A DNA stretch of 64,000 bases, from NCBI GenBank assembly GCA_018806915.1, contig JAGKQI010000098.1:124001-188000 (forward strand). The letters are read 5' to 3'. A program made the position numbers and the translations under genes. The notes under the pieces were generated by a model. That model saw only the letters and a list, made by a program, of their open reading frames with translations, was not told the origin of the DNA and did no database searches. The stretch comes from Phytophthora colocasiae. Lineage: Eukaryota; Oomycota; Peronosporomycetes; Peronosporales; Peronosporaceae. This document shows positions 58,543 to 64,000 of this stretch, in pieces; within the stretch, counting starts at the first letter, position 1, and each line of letters begins with the position of its first letter.

Positions 58543-61317
58543 TCACGCCTCGCCACTTTTGCATTCCTCATCATCAGCGTCTCCATTGTGGAGCTCGAGT
58601 TCGCGGCGGGTCTTCTTTCGCTTGCCAGCTTCCTGTCCTGGTCTACGAAGCACAACTTTTTTGCCCAGTGTCGCTGGAATACTTTGACCGCAGTCAAAGT
58701 CTTCATGCCATATCGCGAAGCACGTTTTTGCTTCACCTTTATAGCTGTGCCGGATCTTGTTGCAAAGCCAGCATTTTGCAGCATCAAGGGAGCAGCGCTC
58801 GCAAAAGAAGGTCGTGGCGAAAGACTTCTTCTTCCGGTCTGTTCTCAACAGAGCACAAACTTTGCAGGAGCGCTGGCGACGCTTCTGTACGCCACTCACC
58901 GTGACCCAGTCATCGGATTGCTCAGGGGCGTGTGAAAGGCGAACTGGGTGTGCGTCTGCGCTTCTGGGTGTAGGTAGGTGGCGTCACGACCACTCCGGCG
59001 AAGTCATCGGCTTTCACCTGCAGTAGCTGGTTCTGTAGCACGGCATACCATTCTCCTCGTGTCATAGCCGCCGTACCTGCGAGCCGCGCCGTCTCCTTGT
59101 GCGAGATGAAGGCGTTCACTAGAGCAAGATCAACAAAGCCCAGAAACAAGCACTTGTAGTATTTCTTGAACCTCGTTGAAGTTTGCAGTGAGAACGCTTG
59201 AAGGCGGAGTTGATCATGCACATCAACTCCGCCCATCCAGCGTTGGTAGTCGGTCACAGCTTCCGGACACGGTACAGTTATCGAGCCTTCGCCTTTGACA
59301 TTTCGCTTGATAGTGCTTCCCGCCATCGTCGAGCCCGTGCACAAGTAGTGCACGGGTTTGCTGTCAAACCAATGAAATGCTACCATGCTGGGAACATCCA
59401 CGGAGCGAGTAAAGGTGAAGGTGCCTCTTGGGATGCTTTGGGGGCAAGTCTTGCGCGTCGACTTCACATTCTTGTCGAAACCAAGTCTGTCGGTCATGAC
59501 AGTTCCAAGCATGTACACACTCATGCCGAGAAGTTCCACAGCCAGCAAAATCGAAGAGTAGAATCTATCGATGACGATAAGATGCCATTGCCGCCGCGAA
59601 GTCGACTCGAAAACGGTCTTCAGGTTTCGAACGACGGCTGCAGCACCTGTCTTGTGGTCGAATGAGAAGTCACCTTCATCTCCCGCGTGCGTTTCCCGGC
59701 ATACATCTCAAATCTGGAGTAAGTTACGACATAATTGAAATAGAACATACCTGTGGCAATATGCCGTTCTTGAATCACACAGCATGAACATTTTAGAACC
59801 GTAGCGGTGCGGCTTATCGGGCATGTACATACGCGTAGTGTTACGTCTCGAAGTGGAAGGCAAAACACCTTCGTCAAAAGAAAAAACACCAGGAAGAGAC
59901 CATCCAGCCAGAAAACGCTGCTGTAACTTTGTGATGACAGGCCGAAGTTTCCACAGCTTGTCCCGTGTCCGTTCCGCTTCGTTATCAACGAAGTGCAAGT
60001 CACGGAGAATGTCCTGACACCTGTTCCGACCCATAAACCGACCAAAAGTCCCTGCAGGTATAGCACCATTCTCGGACATTGACCAGTGATCCGCAAAAGC
60101 TGCGCTTTTGTGGGCACATCATCCGCGCGACGAGAAGGCCTATCACGTGCAAGATTTCATGAGTCTGGTAAGCCGGCGACGATTTCAAGCGCCGGCGAAT
60201 CTTGACAATAGTCTCGGGTTGGAGCTGACTACTTCCGCGGCCACGGCCTTCTTGTCTCGCCAGTGTAGCCTGCGCGCGCCGCTCCATTTGTTGTTGGTTG
60301 TACCGGTTGGTCTCGTCATTTATCAAGACCCACAATGACTTGGGCATAAAGTAGAAGAAGCTCAGTAACGGGGAGTGGCAAAGACTACGCAACTCAAGCG
60401 TCGGCTGGGCTTCTTCCATAGCTAGGCCAGGGTAAGGAGAACCTCCTTCTTCAAAACTCGACGACGGAGGCGTCCAGACCATCGTACGTAGCACGGCCGC
60501 GCGCTCCTTGACTCCGTTCGAAGTGAGTCTGTCCGTTCCTATTTGAAGAGACGCGACAAAAGCTTCGTCTAAATGCACCGCATCTTGTTCCGACACAACG
60601 TCGTCATCGTGCATTGGTGTCTTCATCCCCCTCAATACCGCCTTCACCATCACTTTCACCAGAGCTAAAGCTCACGTAGGTATCCAGGTCCTCGTCTTCA
60701 GATACAAAGTTCACGTCTTTCTTGACGGAAACCCGCGGCCGTAGCACTCGGTCGGTCGTCGGAAGTGGGATATTTGCCGGTGTGTCATCACTTTCGGGCC
60801 CTGAGGCCTCTGATAGTAGCTGTAAGCTTGTAGCGGCGCTCCTTTCCGACTCCTCACCTTGTATATCGCTAGGCGACAAATCAAACGCACGGGCAACAGC
60901 AGCCTGTGAAAGGTCGACTTCTAAGTCGCTAGACTCGCCAAACAAATTATCCAGTGTGCCCTGCGAGAGTTGAGCACTCGTGTCGATCTGGGACGCACGA
61001 ACCCCATCAGCTTCCACGTCGATACCAGCACTGCCGACCTCTTCTTGTGCTTCCTCGTCGCTCTCGGCCTCTTCGTTGCCATCGACATCTTTCAGCAGCC
61101 CCGATTCCACTACATAAGCGACAACAGCATCCTCTCCAACAAAACATTTACCACCCTCTGGACTCACGTACGACCACTCCGTCTGGATTCCGCTTGGCCG
61201 CTTCGCAGTCCACCCAACGCCAAGCAGTTGCCGCGACAAATGTCGAAAATCGATGTCTCGGGCGACAGCTTTGACAGCAGCGGTTTTTCCACGTGCGCTT
61301 GACCGGATCCTCGCCAT
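58543..61317 (-). pseudogene. piggyBac transposase, second copy, lightly frameshifted
   Basis: ATG at 61317 (MARIRSSARGKTAAVKAVAR). The N-terminal piggyBac domain (LSRQLLGVGWTAKRPSGIQT; GKCFVGEDAVVAYV) and a long acidic region precede the catalytic domain, which keeps all three Asp: VFSFDEGVLPSTSRR, HLIVIDRFYSSILLAV and RWMGGVDVHDQLRLQAFSLQ. The C-terminal Cys-rich finger (SCKVCALL, FFCERCSLDAAKCWLCNKIR, CFAIWHEDF) is complete. Single-base shifts lie near 60620, 60070, 59690 and 58910. A 37-nt intron (59715-59751) splits R-F/E at the same place as in the other two copies. Few lesions suggest recent activity. Confidence 0.85.
59715..59751 (-). promoter_or_regulatory. 37-nt intron made largely of the end motif
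   Basis: The intron joins AYCHR to FEMYAG in phase. It contains TATGTCGTAACTTACTCC, 15 of 18 bases identical to TACGTCATAACTTACCCC beside the element's left end (58212-58229). The motif's complement begins with the donor-like GTAAGTTACGAC. Confidence 0.65.
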
Positions 61318-61705
61318 CGAGCAAATTCTGGAATGACTGGCAGGCTGCCAGTGTCGGCGTGGGCGGTTTGCGCGTATCGCATTCCCGCACACGCCGTATC
61401 TCCTTCCCGCACCCTAACCGCGCCCTATTTCTAACTCTGCCAGTTAGACCTTTCGCATCTTATTTTTCTTTTTTGACTTAGCTACAGTATGGCCCGAGCC
61501 ATTTCCTATTGTCAAGCGCTCTATGGCGTAAGTTATGACGTACGGATTTTGCTATGGCGTATCTTACGACGTCGGTAGACAAGGGGTTAACTAAAATCCA
61601 ACGAAGTAAGTTGTTTACCGCTGCTGTAAACTTTATGGATGACTTACAATAATTATTTGCTATCTGCAAGTCATTACGGTTATTTGTTAACCCCTTACTT
61701 CCCGT

Positions 61706-61724
61706 ATGTTGTACCGTACAACAT
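61706..61724. promoter_or_regulatory. End-proximal palindrome of the third piggyBac
   Basis: ATGTTGTACCGTACAACAT is followed by AAG. ATGTTG and AACATAAG recur in each transposase intron of this element: 62633-62711 (twice AACATAAG), the stretch before 63150, and 63853-63964 (CTTATGTTGG, AACATAC). Confidence 0.6.
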
Positions 61725-61929
61725 AAGAGGGGTGTCGGTGCATTTCTTCCCGCTGCAGCGTCTCTACTATGTTGTACGGTACATCATAATGGAGTTTGCA
61801 TCTTGATGTTTCTATGGAGCACATCCCATGAAAACCATATACTAAATTCAAGACGATCGTGTGCGTTTAAGCCGGGACGATGCACAGGTTTAGGTATCAG
61901 TGAATCACGTCGGCGAATAAAGATGAGCC

Positions 61930-64000
61930 ATGCCGATCGTGTGGCTGACACTGCGACTGCGCTCATTTCGAGATTCCCCGAAAGAGACGCAAGTGATGGT
62001 GCCGCCACGAGGGAAGACACCGCCTGGACGCACGCCACAACAACCACGTGCAGACCGAGATGTCCTGGCAAGTCTCAGCGACCGCCACCGCTGTCGTCTG
62101 CAGCGAGAGGAGGCCAAGCGCACCAGTGCTGCACCTGAGGGTACGGAGGATAACATGGTATACAGGCAGAAAATCCTAATGAATGTGGTGTGATCGACGT
62201 AGATCTAGTAGAAGAGTGCCGCTTGTCAGCTAGTGCAGAGGCCAATAATAATACCTCAGAACTGAGTGGACCCACGATGAAGAAGGCAGCCAAGTACTGT
62301 GCGAAGTTGATGACGCCGGACATGGAGAAAAGCAGCCGGACACCCCTCGCACCTGTGTGGACACCAACGTTTCTGAGGCCAAGGACGCTGATCAAACGGA
62401 AGAGCCTGAAGCTATGGAGACGGCGATGTTCAACGAGACTACGCTTACGCATCGAACGAAGTCTATGGCGGATGTGGTTGCGCATGATGAGTCGGCGATG
62501 CCATCTCAACAGCGATCAGTCCCTTCCGCCGTGCATCCTCGCAGTTTGGGCAAGAGGAAGTGCCCAACGCCGCCATCGAACAGAGGGCGAGCACGAGAGC
62601 TTCCGCAGGAAGACGACGAATACGATGATAAGGTATGTTATGTTGTCGCCATCCAACATAAGTGGCGTGGTATTTGTGTGTAAGCTAACATAAGATCCAT
62701 CATATGTGCAGAACGAGGCCGACGGCATCTCAGTCGACCATAGAGAAGGCGGTGCTATTGATCTCGAGGAAGATACTGGCATCTCGGATGATGGTAGTCG
62801 CGAGGACGAGCCGGGACAGTATGAGATACCCGTTTGTGTCGTGGATGGCGATCCAAACCTGATGCGCGACGGAGCTCGTCAGTGTACAGGCCTGAACTCT
62901 GATGTCGACTCGGATGGTGGCGATGATGACGAGGATGAATGGGAGGATGATTGGCAACTGGGAGATTTGTCGGATGAGGAGGCAGATCCTGTACCTGTGG
63001 AGTTGCCGGACTCACTCTGTAGCTCTGTTGCCAAGAATGCTGCGGGTCTCCGAGAGATGAAGCGATCGGGCTGGGAGTATGGTACGCTGCGCTTCCACAT
63101 GACGCTAGATTACCTACATAAGCTAAAATTATGTTTGTGTGTATGTTGTCAGACCCCAAACGATTCGGCCCTGATCCAACGTACGCCGGGCTGTACGATG
63201 GCCCATATGGACCATCCCAAAGTGTCCTCTCGGTGGCGGAAGATCCTTTGGCTCTCTTCTTTTATTTTCTGCCGCCCAAACTATGGGCCCAGATTGCCGT
63301 GGAGAGTAACCGTTACCACACTCAATCCATTCCTGGACGAGCGCGCCGCATTCGATCTCAGAAACGCGAAAAAGGGGGAGAACCTGAGAGCTATGGAGAC
63401 GTTCGCCGGTGACTTGCGCACGTGCAACCTATCGAGTCATGGGAGATTTTGAGGTTGTTGGGTCTGCTGATTTCACGGATGCTAGCACCCATGAGAAAGG
63501 GTATTGCCGCGCATTGGGCAGTGACACACCTAGGGGCGCTGCCGGTGAATCAATTTGGGAAGTTTATGTCTCGCAATCGATTCTTTCACATCCTGGGAAG
63601 TCTTCACTTCTCTAACAACAAGTCGCCGCAGGCCGATACAGATCGAGCATGGAAGATTCGCCCTGTTGTGGACGTACTTCAGCGCACATTCGCCAGAGGA
63701 TACAAGGTGCCTCCTGTGATTAGTTTTGATGAAGCTACACTGCCGTCCCGTTCACGGTACAACCCCACAAGACAGTACAACAAGGATAAACCCCAAAAGT
63801 GGGGGACGAAGGTGTTTGTGGCGGCGTGTGCAGATACTGCGTATTGTATGAGGTAAGTCACCTCGTGTGCCCGTGCCGAGCTGAAGCTCGGGCTTATGTA
63901 AGTCCTTATGTTGGATCGGAACCATCATAAGACTCACAAATTGTTGTTTTTGTCAACATACTAGACTCGAAGTCTACTGTGGTGCAAAATCTCACCTCCG
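61930..64000 (+). pseudogene. piggyBac transposase, third copy, partial
   Basis: The N-terminal part is scattered over frames (61930-62193 and 62357-62632). An intron 62633-62711 joins DDEYDDK to NEADGISVDHREGGAIDLEE in phase. A strongly acidic region follows (SDVDSDGGDDDEDEWEDDWQ), then KRSGWEYGTLRFH and, after another intron, DPLALFFYFLPPKLWAQIAV. A single in-frame TGA at 63410 sits in an otherwise open frame (GDVRR, stop, LAHVQPIESWEILRLLGLLI). The first catalytic Asp is present (VISFDEATLPSRSR). The intron 63853-63964 joins AYCMR to LEVYCGAKSHL. The rest of the catalytic domain and the Cys finger lie outside the window. Confidence 0.8.

Larger units (their letters stand above)
58161..61586. 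mobile_element. piggyBac element, second copy
   Basis: 3426 bp flanked by TTAA (58157-58160 and 61587-61590), with exact 15-bp inverted ends CCCCTTGTCTACCGA. A subterminal inverted motif ACGTCATAACTTAC lies at 58213-58226, with its complement at 61528-61541. It carries one reverse transposase gene. Confidence 0.9.
61691..64000 (+). mobile_element. piggyBac element, third copy, cut by window edge
   Basis: Starts right after TTAA (61687-61690) with CCCCTTACTTCCCG, an end of the same CCCCT type as the other two. Only 96 bp separate its TTAA from that of the second copy. The palindrome ATGTTGTACCGTACAACAT (61706-61724), and a second copy near 61770, lie next to the end. The right end is beyond the window. 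Confidence 0.8.

Overview
The window looks like oomycete nuclear DNA, most likely Phytophthora. Host genes are compact, with short GT-AG introns (about 57-230 nt). Several starts lie just downstream of oomycete-type initiator/FPR promoter motifs. About half of the window is transposons of families typical of these genomes: Ty3/gypsy, Harbinger, Crypton-like tyrosine recombinase, piggyBac, MULE, Tc1 and plant-type mariner. Everything here was read by eye from the bases; no database search was run.

Layout. 1-4235: broken Ty3/gypsy sequence, with a forward pol-integrase-chromodomain end meeting a reverse gag-like region. 4236-6368: Harbinger element with a Myb-like ORF and a convergent transposase carrying one nonsense codon. 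6369-8355: gene-poor, with transposon debris and a pol III-type tRNA-like unit. 8356-9063: cupin-like gene. 9607-24742: cluster of five paralogous multi-spanning membrane proteins (four forward, one reverse); the fourth is cut in two by a 3.7 kb tyrosine-recombinase element with perfect 23-bp inverted ends. 25511-28485: two neighbouring proteins with W-N/T-x-x-P motifs and prenylation-like C termini. 28663-36122: RCC1-repeat protein, PITH-domain protein, long coiled-coil protein and a many-exon HEI10/RNF212-like RING protein. 36088-47050: 11 kb TTAA-bounded piggyBac composite sitting in the last exon of the RING gene. It holds a nested piggyBac derivative, a piggyBac transposase, a SET-domain gene with SUMO-interacting-like motifs and a MULE transposase. 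47492-53855: an unknown gene and two paralogous membrane-anchored alpha/beta hydrolases separated by a Tc1 derivative. 54893-57880: carboxypeptidase fragment, plant-type mariner and a Harbinger-like fragment. 58161-64000: two more piggyBac elements (reverse, then forward), the last cut by the window edge.

The most unusual signal is that three different piggyBac elements each carry an element-specific palindromic or inverted motif next to their ends, and the same motif recurs inside the introns of that element's own transposase gene. The introns sit at the same protein position, yet the motif differs by element. This suggests either transposase-binding sites kept within introns or introns derived from terminal sequence. 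Other points to follow up are the TIR-bearing tyrosine-recombinase element, the transposon-borne SET gene and the tandem membrane-protein family.
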